A stretch of DNA of 64,000 bases, from contig NC_007765.1 of NCBI RefSeq assembly GCF_000092045.1, forward strand, positions 186,001-250,000, written 5' to 3'. A program made the position numbers and the translations under genes. The stretch is from Rhizobium etli CFN 42. GTDB lineage: Bacteria > Pseudomonadota > Alphaproteobacteria > Rhizobiales > Rhizobiaceae. Shown here in pieces: positions 1 through 8,457 of the stretch (position 1 is its first letter; every line of letters starts with the position of its first letter). The notes under the pieces were generated by a model. It was not told where the DNA came from and searched no databases. It saw only the letters and a program-made list of their open reading frames with translations.

Positions 1-2
1 TC

Positions 3-1037
3 CTAATTAACGGGACTTCCGACATCTTCGTCGAACGGCGAGGCAAGCTCGAGCGTGCCGATACACGTTTCGCCAGTCGCGAGGATCTGGAATCGGCGGC
101 GCGCAGCATTGCGCAGTTTTCCGGCAAGCGCCTGACGCCGGAGGAACCGAGCGTGGAAGCCCGTCTGCCGGATGGTTCGCGCGTGCAGATGATCCAGCCG
201 CCCGCCGCCCGCACGGGGCTCTGCATCTCCATCCGCCGCTTTCTGAGGGAACATCGCAGCATTCGCGACCTCGTCACTCAGGGCAGCCTGACGGAGGACT
301 CGCTGTCATTGCTGCAGGCAGCGGTCGGGTTGCAGAAGAATGTCATCATTTCCGGTGGCACCGGGACCGGCAAGACGACGATGCTGAACGCGCTGTCTGA
401 AGCCTTCGCCGATCATGAGCGTGTCATCGTCATCGAGGACACGTCAGAACTGCAGATCCGCAAGGAGCACGTCGTCTATCTCGAGGTCACCAAGCCCGAC
501 AGGTTCGGTCGCGGCGGCGCCAGCATTCGCGAGCTGTTCCGCTCTTCATTGCGAATGCGACCTGACCGCATCATCGTCGGCGAGTGCCGCGGCGGGGAAG
601 CGCTTGATATGATCCAGGCGATGACATCGGGCCATAGCGGCAGCCTTTCGACGGTGCATGCCAACACGCCCTATGACGCCCTGCATCGCCTGGAAACCCT
701 GGCGCTGATGTCCGATATCGACATGCCGCTGCGGCCGCTGCGCTCGCAGATCGCCTCCGCCGTCGACGTCGTCGTCCAGATTGCCCGGTTCAAGCGCACC
801 GGACGGCGACGCGTCATCGAAATTTCCGAGATCAAGGGCCTCAATGATGACGGCCAGTATATCGTCGAGAGCATCTACAAGCTCGACGGCGGCGGCCATT
901 CCAATGCGGATGGAGAGTTGCGCTGGACAGGCGCCGTGCCGAGCTTTGCCACGGAAGCCTTTGAGGAGTTGGGAAGCAGCCAAGTGGAGCTCCCGAGCTG
1001 GATGAAACCCGTGGCGACCGCTCACCGTCCTCAGTAG
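3..1037 (+). CDS. cpaF: CpaF/TadA-type secretion ATPase, 5'-truncated by the window edge
   Basis: Hexameric-type ATPase expected to drive assembly of a Tad/Flp-type pilus at the inner membrane. The reading frame is open from base 3 and already encodes the family's N-terminal region (LINGTSDIFVERRGKLE), so the real start lies off the window; a GTG at 153 is internal. Walker A GGTGTGKTT is at nt 354-380. VIVIEDTSELQ supplies the Walker B-like Asp box, and the His-containing GHSGSLSTVHANTP box is present. These are hallmarks of the VirB11/CpaF family. The tail beyond the catalytic core is typical of CpaF. It ends 21 bp before a convergent methyltransferase gene, so the pilus cluster presumably continues upstream. 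VirB11 or TrbB identity is less likely given the ING-TSDIFVE start and C-terminal extension. Confidence 0.9.
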   Translation, partial: LINGTSDIFVERRGKLERADTRFASREDLESAARSIAQFSGKRLTPEEPSVEARLPDGSRVQMIQPPAARTGLCISIRRFLREHRSIRDLVTQGSLTEDSLSLLQAAVGLQKNVIISGGTGTGKTTMLNALSEAFADHERVIVIEDTSELQIRKEHVVYLEVTKPDRFGRGGASIRELFRSSLRMRPDRIIVGECRGGEALDMIQAMTSGHSGSLSTVHANTPYDALHRLETLALMSDIDMPLRPLRSQIASAVDVVVQIARFKRTGRRRVIEISEIKGLNDDGQYIVESIYKLDGGGHSNADGELRWTGAVPSFATEAFEELGSSQVELPSWMKPVATAHRPQ

Positions 1038-1058
1038 AGGCGGGTTCATCTCCCTGGC

Positions 1059-1793
1059 CTAACCTGCGATCTTCTGCCAGACGGAGACATGCTGATCGCT
1101 GACCTTTGTGAACGGCTCCTTTTTCCAGCCGCCCCATCGGTCCTTGAGTTTCAGGCCGGCCAGCCGCGCCATGAGATCGAATTCCGCTGGCCATGCGTAG
1201 CGAAACGGGACCGAGAAGCGCCTGTAGTTTCCGTCCCGGATCCGGATGTGATGGGACGTGAAATTCTGGCTTACCACGTCGTACTCATCGACCCCCCAAT
1301 GCGTCTCGGTGCGGTCGAACGCCAGGATCGTCTCGCCGAGCGGAAGCCGCTGAAGCGGCGGGACGCCAACCTCGATCAGGAAGTGCCCGCCAGTTTCAAG
1401 GTGCGCGGCCGCGTTCAGAAAACAAGCGACCTGGGCTTCCTGCGACGTCAGGTTGTTGATCGTGTTGAAAGCCAGATAAACGAGGGAAAAGCGCCTGTCG
1501 ACACGGGTTGTCGCCATGTCGCCGATCACCACCGGAATGTCCGTGCCGCCCTCTTTGGCGCGAAGGCGAGACACCATCGCTCGCGAAAGCTCGATGCCTT
1601 CTACCTCTATCCCTTTCCGCGCGAGAGGCAGCGCCAGGCGCCCGGTACCGATCGCGAACTCCAGCACGCGCCCGCCTCCTGCGTATTCGGCCAGGAGATC
1701 GACCGCCGGATCGACGACCTCCAGGGCCGAGATCCCGTCGGCGTCATCGTAGGTAGCCGCGACCTCATCGTCAAAAAAACCATCGTCGTGCAT
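1059..1793 (-). CDS. Class I SAM-dependent methyltransferase
   Basis: A 244-residue soluble protein with the Rossmann motif I GGRVLEFAIGTGRLALPLA, the acidic ribose-binding end of strand 2 (VEGIELS), and the post-I region VVIGDMATTR. It should transfer a methyl group from S-adenosylmethionine to an unknown acceptor. The frame is open further upstream to 1871, but ATG 1793 is preceded by GAGAGGTAAG at proper spacing and starts right at the conserved MHDDGFFDDEVAATYDD segment, so I chose it. It is convergent with cpaF and followed upstream by a DUF1127 gene on the same strand, with no obvious functional link. The substrate cannot be deduced. Confidence 0.85.
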   Translation of the reverse strand: MHDDGFFDDEVAATYDDADGISALEVVDPAVDLLAEYAGGGRVLEFAIGTGRLALPLARKGIEVEGIELSRAMVSRLRAKEGGTDIPVVIGDMATTRVDRRFSLVYLAFNTINNLTSQEAQVACFLNAAAHLETGGHFLIEVGVPPLQRLPLGETILAFDRTETHWGVDEYDVVSQNFTSHHIRIRDGNYRRFSVPFRYAWPAEFDLMARLAGLKLKDRWGGWKKEPFTKVSDQHVSVWQKIAG

Positions 1794-1839
1794 CTTTCTT
1801 ACCTCTCTGATAGCATTTGCCTGAGGACCGGTGGTGCCA

Positions 1840-2091
1840 TCACCTTGCCCGCCGCTTCGCGGGCAAAGCATCAGTTGGTCCTAGCGATCGCACCAGCTCG
1901 CCAATCTCGTGGCGCGCGACGCCTATGTCTTCCAGATCGCGGTCCGACAGCCACTGCAGTGCCTGTTCCGTTTCGCGCCGTTGCCACCAGCGGATGAGGG
2001 CGGGCGCTGCGAACCGCAAAGCTGCCATCTTCGTCAGAAGGCTGGGAGCAAAACGATCCGAAATTTCAACGTGCCGGAGTTCGAATGTCAT
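1840..2091 (-). CDS. DUF1127 small protein
   Basis: An 83-residue protein whose middle holds the DUF1127 pattern: a WW-rich helix (IRWWQRRETEQALQWLSD) followed by RDLEDIGVARHEI. DUF1127 proteins are short, arginine-rich alphaproteobacterial proteins. Some act in RNA turnover and in phosphate or carbon adaptation, but the role of this one is unknown. It is divergent from the AraC gene at 2188, with a 96-bp shared promoter region, and lies upstream of the methyltransferase on the same strand. The start is ATG with a GGACGTAGG-like Shine-Dalgarno sequence. Confidence 0.8.
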   Translation of the reverse strand: MTFELRHVEISDRFAPSLLTKMAALRFAAPALIRWWQRRETEQALQWLSDRDLEDIGVARHEIGELVRSLGPTDALPAKRRAR

Positions 2092-2187
2092 AACCTACGT
2101 CCAAGTTGTGTTGCGGTGATATTCAATCTAGTGAAATGCCATCCGACGTGTTATCGCCAGTCTGACAAATTATGTCTGTGAGACGCC

Positions 2188-3024
2188 ATGATCGCCCCCG
2201 ACAACCTGACCAACGTTCATCTGCCGGAAGACGGATTTGGAGATTATCCGCACACGGCCGTCGCCCAAGGTGGAGCAGAGCCCGCAGGGCGAACCTATTC
2301 TTTCCACGCGCACCACCGCGCTCAGCTTTTCCAGATCGTGCGCGGTTCGCTGCGGCTGGAGACCGAGCGGGGCTACTTCATCGTTCCGCCCGAACGTGCC
2401 GTATTCGTGCCGTCCGGTGTCCTTCACGAAGTGACATACCTGCAGGAGACGGAGCGCAGCTACCTCTTCTTCCGGCCCGATGCGGTCGTGAACCTGCCCT
2501 CCCAGGTCTCAGTGATCGGCACGACGCCGCTCCTGCGCGAAACTATCCTGGCGTTCCTGGAGATACCGCGCGCGGACGCCGGCAGTGCCCGTGCCGAACG
2601 GCTCGTCGCCGTCATTCTCGACCAGCTTCAGACGAGCCCGGTCGCGCCGCTCTCTCTTCCCTCGCCGGCATCCGAACGCCTCCGGAGCATCGCTTCCGAC
2701 ATCCGGAACGAACCGGGTGCCGATTGGCCGCTCGATGAACTTGCGTCACGAGCGGCCATGTCCCCCCGCAGCTTTCAGCGCCATTTCCACACCGAGACCG
2801 GCATGAGTTTCCGCGCCTGGCGTCAGCAGGCGAAACTGCTCAAAGCAGTGGAGTGGCTCGCCGCCGGCCGAAGCGTCGGCGATATCGCCTTCTCGCTCGG
2901 CTACTCGGGCCCCAGCGCCTTCATTGCGGTGTTCAGGACGGCCTTCGGTGTCTCTCCCGGACAATACTTCCAGGGAACCTTTCCGGGTCATGGCGCCGGA
3001 TCCTCCGCGCGGCCGGCGCAATGA
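2188..3024 (+). CDS. AraC-family transcriptional regulator with N-terminal cupin
   Basis: A 278-residue one-component regulator. The N-terminal ~110 residues form a cupin-like ligand domain (FHAHHRAQLFQIVRGSLRL, then a VPPERAVFVPSGVLHEV segment). The C-terminal ~100 residues carry two HTH motifs typical of AraC (LASRAAMSPRSFQRHFHTETG and VGDIAFSLGYSGPSAFIAVFR). It is transcribed divergently from the DUF1127 gene, and its 3' end converges on the adenylation-fusion gene. The ligand is unknown. Such cupin-AraC proteins often regulate an adjacent efflux or enzyme gene, but the neighbours give no firm target. Confidence 0.88.
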   Translation: MIAPDNLTNVHLPEDGFGDYPHTAVAQGGAEPAGRTYSFHAHHRAQLFQIVRGSLRLETERGYFIVPPERAVFVPSGVLHEVTYLQETERSYLFFRPDAVVNLPSQVSVIGTTPLLRETILAFLEIPRADAGSARAERLVAVILDQLQTSPVAPLSLPSPASERLRSIASDIRNEPGADWPLDELASRAAMSPRSFQRHFHTETGMSFRAWRQQAKLLKAVEWLAAGRSVGDIAFSLGYSGPSAFIAVFRTAFGVSPGQYFQGTFPGHGAGSSARPAQ

Positions 3025-3108
3025 CGCGTCCTGGCGCAACACGGCAAAGGCAGCATCATCGCCTGACGGCCAATCGGACGTTGTCTCCAAAGACACTTCG
3101 AAAACGGC

Positions 3109-5718
3109 TCAGGCCGTCTCCGCCGCAATGGCGCGCCGGCCCGTGCCGCGGGCCATCGCCATACCCCCCAGCAGGTTGCGGAGATCCGCTGCGGTTCTGT
3201 TGGCCATGACGCCGACCGCCAGGCCGCCTGATATCGCCAACAGATGAAAGATGGGGGCAGGCAGCAGGCCCGCAGCCTCAGGCATCAGCAGTTCCGGCAC
3301 GAAACGGTGCAGCAGGTAGGTGGGAAAGGCCGACACGGCGATCAGTGTCACCAGACGCCCCAGCCGCACAGGCAGGGGGATGCGCGGCAGGTAGAGAAGC
3401 GCCATAAGTGCGGCGAAGATCGTCAGATATTTGACCGTTGTCCCGATCCAGAGCGTTTCCCAGAAGGCGAGATAGCCGAGCACGGCCGCGGCCACCGCCG
3501 TCAGGATGATCCGCTGCGCCGGCTTGCCGGCGAGGGCCGCGCACCAGCCGAACAGGCCGAGATGCAGGCCCCAGTAGATGGTGAAAATCTGCCGCCTGCC
3601 GATATCGAAGACGAGCGGCAGGAAAAACCGTGCCGTCACCGCCAGCCCGAGCAGCGCGAGCGAGAAGGCAAAGGGCCGCGCCCGCGCGAGCCTGCGCACA
3701 TCAGGCACGGCAAAAACCAGCGAGAAGACGAGAAGCGTCTGCGCATAGGCTTCGATAAACCAGTAGAGATAGGGAATCATCTCGTGGCGCTCCGGCTCGG
3801 CATAGCCGAAATTGCCGGTCAGCGTGACCGAGGCCCAGGGAATGGTGCGCCAGGCGAGCCCATAGGCGGCGACGATGAGAAAATAGGGAATGAGAACATT
3901 GATTGCCGGCCGCAGCGCATGGCGAAAATTGCCGGCGAGGAAATGGCCCGATTGGAAGCGCGCCAGGCTGAAGCCGACGAGGAGCAGCATCACGCCCGAT
4001 CCGCCGGGAATGGGCCAGAGCATCTCGTGATGGACCACGACGAGCAGGATGGCGATCGCCCTCAGAACCAGATCGGTCGGAAGCGCCCTGATCTCGGCAA
4101 AGTCAGTGCGTGCATTCTGCCTGTTGATATCGAGCTCGGCGATCGCCGTCCGCTCCCAGCCGTCCGGCAGCTCGATGCCAAGCCTGTCGAGTTCCATCGT
4201 CAATTGCAGGAAGCGGAGGGAGTCGCCGCCGAGCGAGACGAAGCTGTCGTTGCGGCTGACGATATGGGGGTAGAACACCCCCGTATAGGCATCGAGCACG
4301 CTGACCGCCGCCGCGCGGCTTGTTTCGCGCGTCGCCACCATTTCCTTGGTGAGGCCGGCATAGTCGATCTTGTCGGAGGCAAGCCGCGGAAGCTCGCTTC
4401 GCGCCCTGACGCAAATCAGGCTCGCCGGAAGATGGCTCGCCTCGAGGAGGATATCAAGCGCCCGAGCGGCGGAAGCGGCATCGGTCACATAGGCCTGCAG
4501 GCCGTGATCGTCACCGACGACGGCAGCGGCGATTCCCTTCTCGGCCAGAACCTGCTCCATGATGTCGAAGCCGATCCGCAGCCCGGCGACCTTGGCGAAA
4601 CGGCTCCTGCGGCCGACGATCCGGAAGAAACCGTCCGCGTCGCGCATGGCGATGTCGCCGGTCTTCAATGCCGCGACCTCGGCCCCCCGCTGAAGGTCGG
4701 CGCGGTCGGCGCCGTAGCCCATCATCACGTTCGGGCCGGCATAGACGAGCTCTCCGGCAACGCCAGGCCGGTCGAGCGGATGCCCTTCCTCGTCGACGAG
4801 GCTCAGGCTGCCGCCGGGAATGGCGATGCCGATTCGCTCCTCATGGTCGGCCAGATCTTCCGGCGGTACGAAGGCGATGCGGGCGGCCGCCTCAGTCTGG
4901 CCGTACATGACGAAGAAGCGGCCGCCGTTGGCGCGCATATGGTCGCGGTAGAGGCGGATGAGCTCGGGCGCCAGCCGCCCGCCGGCCACCGTCATTAGGC
5001 GCAGCGCCTTGAGCTCGTGGCCTCGGAAGCGCGTCCTTTCCATCAGCTCGTAGGAATAGGGCACGCCCGAAAGATTGGTGCAGCCGCTTTCCCCGAGCAG
5101 CCGTGCGAAATCCTCGCTCACTACCGAGACGCCTGGAATGAAGATGCTGCCACCGGCAACAAGGTGCGAATGGAGGACGGAGAGGCCGTAGGAATAGTGA
5201 AGCGGCAGGACGAGGGCCGTTCTGTCGGCAGGGGAGAGTTCGAGATAGTCGGCGATCGCACGCGCATTTGCGTCAAGATTGGCTTGGGAAAGGCGCACAG
5301 CTTTCGCACGCCCGGAACTGCCTGAGGTCATCAGCAGCAAGGCGAGATCCGCATGGAGCGGAGCAGCGCTTTGCTGAGGGGAGGTTTCCTCGACGAGCCG
5401 CCAGCGGCCGTTGGCCTGCCGGTAGGTGAAATCAGGTTGAAAGGCCGACAGAAACTCTTGCCACAGCCTGTCATCGCAGGGGGGCAGCATCGCCACAGCA
5501 TGGCCGGCGCGCAGCGCGCCGAGATAGGCGACGATCACATGTTCCGAAATATCGGCCGAGATTGCGACAAGCCGCTTTTGCCCCTGTCCCAGCCGCTCGG
5601 CAAAGCGCAGCGTCCGGGCGTTGAGGTCGGCATAGGAGAGTGTCCGACCGTCGGCCAAGATAAGGGCTGGGCGCTGATCGGCGCGCGCGATTTCAGAAAA
5701 CAGGCCGGCGGGGATCAT
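3109..5718 (-). CDS. Adenylation - carrier protein - membrane acyltransferase-3 fusion
   Basis: A single 869-residue polypeptide with three modules. Residues ~1-460 form an AMP-binding adenylation domain: P-loop TSGSSGRAK at 131-139, MYGQTEA at 271, TGD at 353, and the catalytic lysine in LASDKIDY (K450). Residues ~470-530 form a peptidyl/acyl carrier domain whose phosphopantetheine serine sits in LGGDSL (S500). From ~548 to the end is an acyltransferase-3 membrane domain with about ten hydrophobic segments and the conserved Arg/His start (LRAIAILLVVVHHE). The simplest reading is that an amino or carboxylic acid is activated, held on the carrier and passed by the membrane domain to an envelope acceptor. 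This logic resembles D-alanylation, but with a different membrane acyltransferase. ATG 5718 opens MIPAGLFSEIA, the normal adenylation N-terminus; an upstream in-frame start at 5772 lies inside the promoter. Substrate and acceptor are unknown. Confidence 0.85.
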   Translation of the reverse strand: MIPAGLFSEIARADQRPALILADGRTLSYADLNARTLRFAERLGQGQKRLVAISADISEHVIVAYLGALRAGHAVAMLPPCDDRLWQEFLSAFQPDFTYRQANGRWRLVEETSPQQSAAPLHADLALLLMTSGSSGRAKAVRLSQANLDANARAIADYLELSPADRTALVLPLHYSYGLSVLHSHLVAGGSIFIPGVSVVSEDFARLLGESGCTNLSGVPYSYELMERTRFRGHELKALRLMTVAGGRLAPELIRLYRDHMRANGGRFFVMYGQTEAAARIAFVPPEDLADHEERIGIAIPGGSLSLVDEEGHPLDRPGVAGELVYAGPNVMMGYGADRADLQRGAEVAALKTGDIAMRDADGFFRIVGRRSRFAKVAGLRIGFDIMEQVLAEKGIAAAVVGDDHGLQAYVTDAASAARALDILLEASHLPASLICVRARSELPRLASDKIDYAGLTKEMVATRETSRAAAVSVLDAYTGVFYPHIVSRNDSFVSLGGDSLRFLQLTMELDRLGIELPDGWERTAIAELDINRQNARTDFAEIRALPTDLVLRAIAILLVVVHHEMLWPIPGGSGVMLLLVGFSLARFQSGHFLAGNFRHALRPAINVLIPYFLIVAAYGLAWRTIPWASVTLTGNFGYAEPERHEMIPYLYWFIEAYAQTLLVFSLVFAVPDVRRLARARPFAFSLALLGLAVTARFFLPLVFDIGRRQIFTIYWGLHLGLFGWCAALAGKPAQRIILTAVAAAVLGYLAFWETLWIGTTVKYLTIFAALMALLYLPRIPLPVRLGRLVTLIAVSAFPTYLLHRFVPELLMPEAAGLLPAPIFHLLAISGGLAVGVMANRTAADLRNLLGGMAMARGTGRRAIAAETA

Positions 5719-5765
5719 GGTTACGCTTCGAATTGGCAGAAAACTGACCGAAGCGCGTATAATCC

Positions 5766-5782
5766 TTGACAATAGCAGTCAA
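5766..5782. promoter_or_regulatory. TTGAC-N7-GTCAA palindrome in the promoter of the adenylation-fusion gene
   Basis: A perfect 5-bp inverted repeat with a 7-bp spacer lies 48 bp upstream of ATG 5718. On the minus strand it overlaps a plausible promoter (TAGTTG, 17 bp, TTATAC). The same palindrome and surrounding promoter recur at 30328-30344 with a changed spacer but unchanged arms, which supports a functional operator. The binding protein is unknown. Confidence 0.45.
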
Positions 5783-5925
5783 CTAATTTTGCGGCTGCAT
5801 ACGTGATGCGGCGAACAATTTTGAGCTCGGCCGCGCACCGTCATGTCGGATTACCGCAACCTGGTGCGTCTTCAAAACAAGGGTCGTCGCGGACGGCCTG
5901 GCAAACAGGAGCAAAGGACACTGTG

Positions 5926-6405
5926 ATGGCAAAGAACACGATCTGCGTATGGTTCGACAAGGATGCCGAAGAGGCTGCTCACTTCTACGCCAAGACCTTT
6001 CCCGATAGCGCGGTTGGCGCTGTTATTCGCGCTCCCGGCGACTACCCGGACGGCAAGCAGGGAGACGTACTCGTCGTGGAATTCACGGTCGCGGGCGTCT
6101 CGTGCATCGGATTGAACGGCGGCCCGATGTTCAAGCACAATGAATCCTTCTCCTTCCAGATTTCGACCGAAAATCAGGAAGAGACCGACCGGTACTGGGA
6201 CGCCATCGTTGGCAACGGTGGTCAGGAAAGCGACTGCGGCTGGTGCAAGGATAAATGGGGCATCTCGTGGCAGATCACACCTCGCGTTCTGATGGAAGCC
6301 ATGCGGGCCGGCGGCAGCGAGGCGAAGCGTGCATTCGATGCGATGATGACGATGAAGAAGATCGATGTTGCCGTGATCGAAGCAGCCCGCGCGGCTGACG
6401 GCTGA
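5926..6405 (+). CDS. VOC-superfamily (PhnB-like) protein
   Basis: A 159-residue protein of the vicinal-oxygen-chelate fold, PhnB/3-demethylubiquinone-methyltransferase-like subfamily. It starts MAKNTICVWFDKDAEEAAHFY and contains the typical ITPRVLMEAM segment near the end together with GGQESDCGWCKDKWGISWQ. Members bind metals or small molecules; the activity here is unknown. ATG 5926 is preceded by AAAGGA; an upstream in-frame extension to 5803 lacks family similarity. It is divergent from the adenylation-fusion gene, with a ~200-bp shared control region. It is followed by 215 bp without a convincing gene. Confidence 0.88.
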   Translation: MAKNTICVWFDKDAEEAAHFYAKTFPDSAVGAVIRAPGDYPDGKQGDVLVVEFTVAGVSCIGLNGGPMFKHNESFSFQISTENQEETDRYWDAIVGNGGQESDCGWCKDKWGISWQITPRVLMEAMRAGGSEAKRAFDAMMTMKKIDVAVIEAARAADG

Positions 6406-6620
6406 CTGCGACCTGGCTGGTATTGGGCGCGGAGCGGTCTGGGACTTCGGCTATTTGGCCGAAGTCTTTGCAGTCACGAGTCGTGAAATGTGGCTCAACA
6501 GATTGGCTCTTGAGGCCTGTCAAAGCCAGCCAAGCGATAGCTCCGTCATCCGCGCGTAAGCTCGCGCCGCGCGTTCTGAAAAGCCCGCCTGCATGAAGCT
6601 CGCCTCCCTGTTGTGACTTC

Positions 6621-7034
6621 CTACCAGCCATAGCTGAAGGTTGCACCGCTGCCGTTGTCCCCATCCTGCACCACGTCGGTTTCAGTATTTCGCCCATACT
6701 GGAAAATGCCATAGGCATTGTTGTTGCCATTCTGCCGCAAGGTTGCGGAATGACCATTGCCCCGTTGCTGGATGAAGCCGAGGTTGCCGCGGCCGAACTG
6801 GGCGATGCCAGCTGCGTTACCACGGCCCAACTGCCGGATGTCGGCGTCTTTCAGGCCGCGGTATAGCGAATAGACGCGCAGCCCGGTTGAGAAAAGACCC
6901 GCATCCTCGGCATTGTCCGGCGCAAGGCTGAACGAGATCCGGCCGCCGGCATAAGCCGGCGCAGCCAAGGCTGCTTGCCCCAGGCTCGCGGCAAGAAGAG
7001 TGACGGTAAGGGTCTTGAACACATTGCGGGTCAT
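6621..7034 (-). CDS. Curlin-repeat protein (minor curlin/nucleator-like)
   Basis: A 137-residue exported protein with an N-terminal signal peptide (TVTLLAASLGQAALAAPAYA). Its C-terminal half consists of curlin-type repeats with the spaced Q/N/G pattern: IRQLGRGNAAGIAQFGRGN, FIQQRGNGHSATLRQNGNN, FQYGRNTETDVVQDGDN. It should form or nucleate extracellular amyloid fibres. ATG 7034 has GGAG six bases upstream; an earlier ATG at 7046 overlaps that ribosome site. It is the last gene of a three-gene same-strand cluster with CsgH and a second curlin. A likely terminator at 7171-7199 separates it from CsgH, so it may have its own promoter within 7035-7170. Confidence 0.85.
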   Translation of the reverse strand: MTRNVFKTLTVTLLAASLGQAALAAPAYAGGRISFSLAPDNAEDAGLFSTGLRVYSLYRGLKDADIRQLGRGNAAGIAQFGRGNLGFIQQRGNGHSATLRQNGNNNAYGIFQYGRNTETDVVQDGDNGSGATFSYGW

Positions 7035-7170
7035 CCTGATCTCCATTTGCGAAACCGCTCACACTTTTCGGCATCATGCTCTGGCCGATGATCAACTTTC
7101 GCATCTTCAAGCTGAATCTATTCGGAATCGCCCGTTCAGTTGTCGTTCAGTCGTTGCCTCTGATCGAAAG

Positions 7171-7199
7171 AAAAAGGCGCCAATACCGACGCCCCTTTC
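7171..7199 (-). terminator. Putative rho-independent terminator after csgH
   Basis: Read on the minus strand, AAAGGGGCG pairs (with bulged G) to CGCCTTT around a ~9-nt loop, and the 3' arm runs into TTTTTCTTTC. It lies 28 bp past the csgH stop codon. Confidence 0.5.
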
Positions 7200-7226
7200 A
7201 AGAGATCTGCAGCGTGTCGGGGCCGT

Positions 7227-7622
7227 TCAGTTGCCGCCGGTCTTCGTGCAGCTGAAACGCTTATCTCCGATCACGACATCCAGCGTCGCCTCGTATTCGG
7301 TTCCCTGGGAGTCGAGCGAAACCGAGCTGAGGACAGCCGTGTGTCCCGCTATGGCATCGAAGTCGCCACCCTGGTTGATCGTGGAGCTTCCGCCATCTCC
7401 TGATTTCTCGACATGGAAGGTGTAAGTCCCGCCGACATGCCTGTCGGCGTGGACGAGCGCATACAGTCTCACCATACCCGCTCCAGGCCTTGCCTTGATT
7501 TCGCAAAGCTGCGCCTCTTCAGATTGGCTTGCCGTCGTCATGGCTGCAACCGCGCCGACGGGAGACAGGACCAGCGCGAGTATCGTCATCAGGCGACGTG
7601 GATGTTTGATGCTATTTGGCAT
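7227..7622 (-). CDS. csgH: CsgH-like curli assembly/chaperone protein
   Basis: A 131-residue periplasmic protein with a signal peptide (MTILALVLSPVGAVAA) and a compact beta-rich mature domain. Characteristic segments are LCEIKARPGAGMVRLYALV, HVGGTYTFHVEKSGDGGSS and INQGGDF. CsgH is the alphaproteobacterial counterpart of CsgC, which prevents premature curlin polymerisation in the periplasm. It sits between two curlin-repeat genes on the same strand, which supports the assignment. ATG 7622 has GGGAAG upstream. The single Cys near the mature N-terminus and another near the C-terminus could form a disulfide. Confidence 0.85.
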   Translation of the reverse strand: MPNSIKHPRRLMTILALVLSPVGAVAAMTTASQSEEAQLCEIKARPGAGMVRLYALVHADRHVGGTYTFHVEKSGDGGSSTINQGGDFDAIAGHTAVLSSVSLDSQGTEYEATLDVVIGDKRFSCTKTGGN

Positions 7623-7688
7623 GGGCCGTCTTCCCTAATGGTCTGCTGTTGCGTCCCTTGATCTCATTTTACGTCATCGCGCAGCCGC

Positions 7689-8126
7689 TTACGGGCAGGC
7701 CTGGACGAAGGCCGCGACATTGCCGTTGCCGCCCTGGCTGACATTGGCGCTGCAGCCACGACCGACCTGGACACCAGCGGCGATGTTGCCATTGCCGTCC
7801 TGGGTCAGGATGGTCGTGTGGTTGGAGCCAAACTGGCCGACGCCGGCCACGTTGCGGTTGCCGTGCTGATAAGTGGCGCCATAGTTGTCATTGCCTTCCT
7901 GACCGACAGCCGAAAGGTTATGGCGACCATATTGACGGCCGACAATCCGGTTGTAGCCACCGCTCTGATAGGTTCTGATCCGGTTTGCGTACCCTTCCTG
8001 CGCGCCACCGGCAGAGTTCGACCAGCCATATTGTTCGATACTCACATCGTTGGCCATGGCGGGAGCTGCGGCGGTGAGGCCAACGAGCGCGACGAGTGCG
8101 GTTGCAATGAAAGAGGTGCGGATCAT
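7689..8126 (-). CDS. Curlin-repeat protein (major curlin-like)
   Basis: A 145-residue secreted protein with a signal peptide (FIATALVALVGLTAAAPAMA) followed almost entirely by curlin repeats: VSIEQYGWSN, IRTYQSGGYN, VGQEGNDNYGATYQHGNRN, VGQFGSNHTTILTQDGNGN, VSQGGNGN. The regular spacing of Q and N/G is that of amyloid curlin subunits such as CsgA. GAGGAGACACAC gives a strong ribosome site for ATG 8126. It is the first gene of the cluster and downstream of a 331-bp gap that should contain the promoter. No csgG, csgE, csgF or csgD homologue is in the window. A Cys pair near the C-terminus is unusual for curlins. Confidence 0.87.
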   Translation of the reverse strand: MIRTSFIATALVALVGLTAAAPAMANDVSIEQYGWSNSAGGAQEGYANRIRTYQSGGYNRIVGRQYGRHNLSAVGQEGNDNYGATYQHGNRNVAGVGQFGSNHTTILTQDGNGNIAAGVQVGRGCSANVSQGGNGNVAAFVQACP

Positions 8127-8457
8127 GTGTGTCTCCTCAGGCGGATAGGACCGCGGTTGAACGTTCTTCTTCTAGACGCCCTCATTGGAACGGAAGCTGA
8201 AGGCACCATTCAGTCGCGGTTCATTGGCAGCGATCGGAGCTCGATGAAAATAACGCAAGGTGTGCAGGCGGTTTGCGATAACGGCATGCTCGAGCTGACG
8301 GAGCAGCGGCAGCAGCGCTCTCTGACATCTCCACGCCGGGCGGCGAGCATTCCCAAACCGGCGGCACAAGTATCTAAACGGCAAAGGTTCTGGCGATCGA
8401 AGCTGATTGTCGAGTCCATGCAGGTCCGGCAGGACCTGCATCGCATCTCGTGTCTTG
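8127..8457. other. Intergenic region upstream of the curlin cluster
   Basis: A 331-bp stretch between the frameshifted yceI and the curlin gene. No reading frame here looks like a gene. It should contain the curlin promoter (minus strand). I see no convincing -35/-10 pair, but the stretch ATGAAAATAACGCAAGG is locally A-rich. Confidence 0.5.

Noticed and set aside
3244..4998. 584-codon plus-strand open frame opposite the adenylation gene
   Set aside because: Opposite-strand shadow of a G+C-rich gene; no recognisable domain, no ribosome site, biased toward Arg/Gly/Asp.
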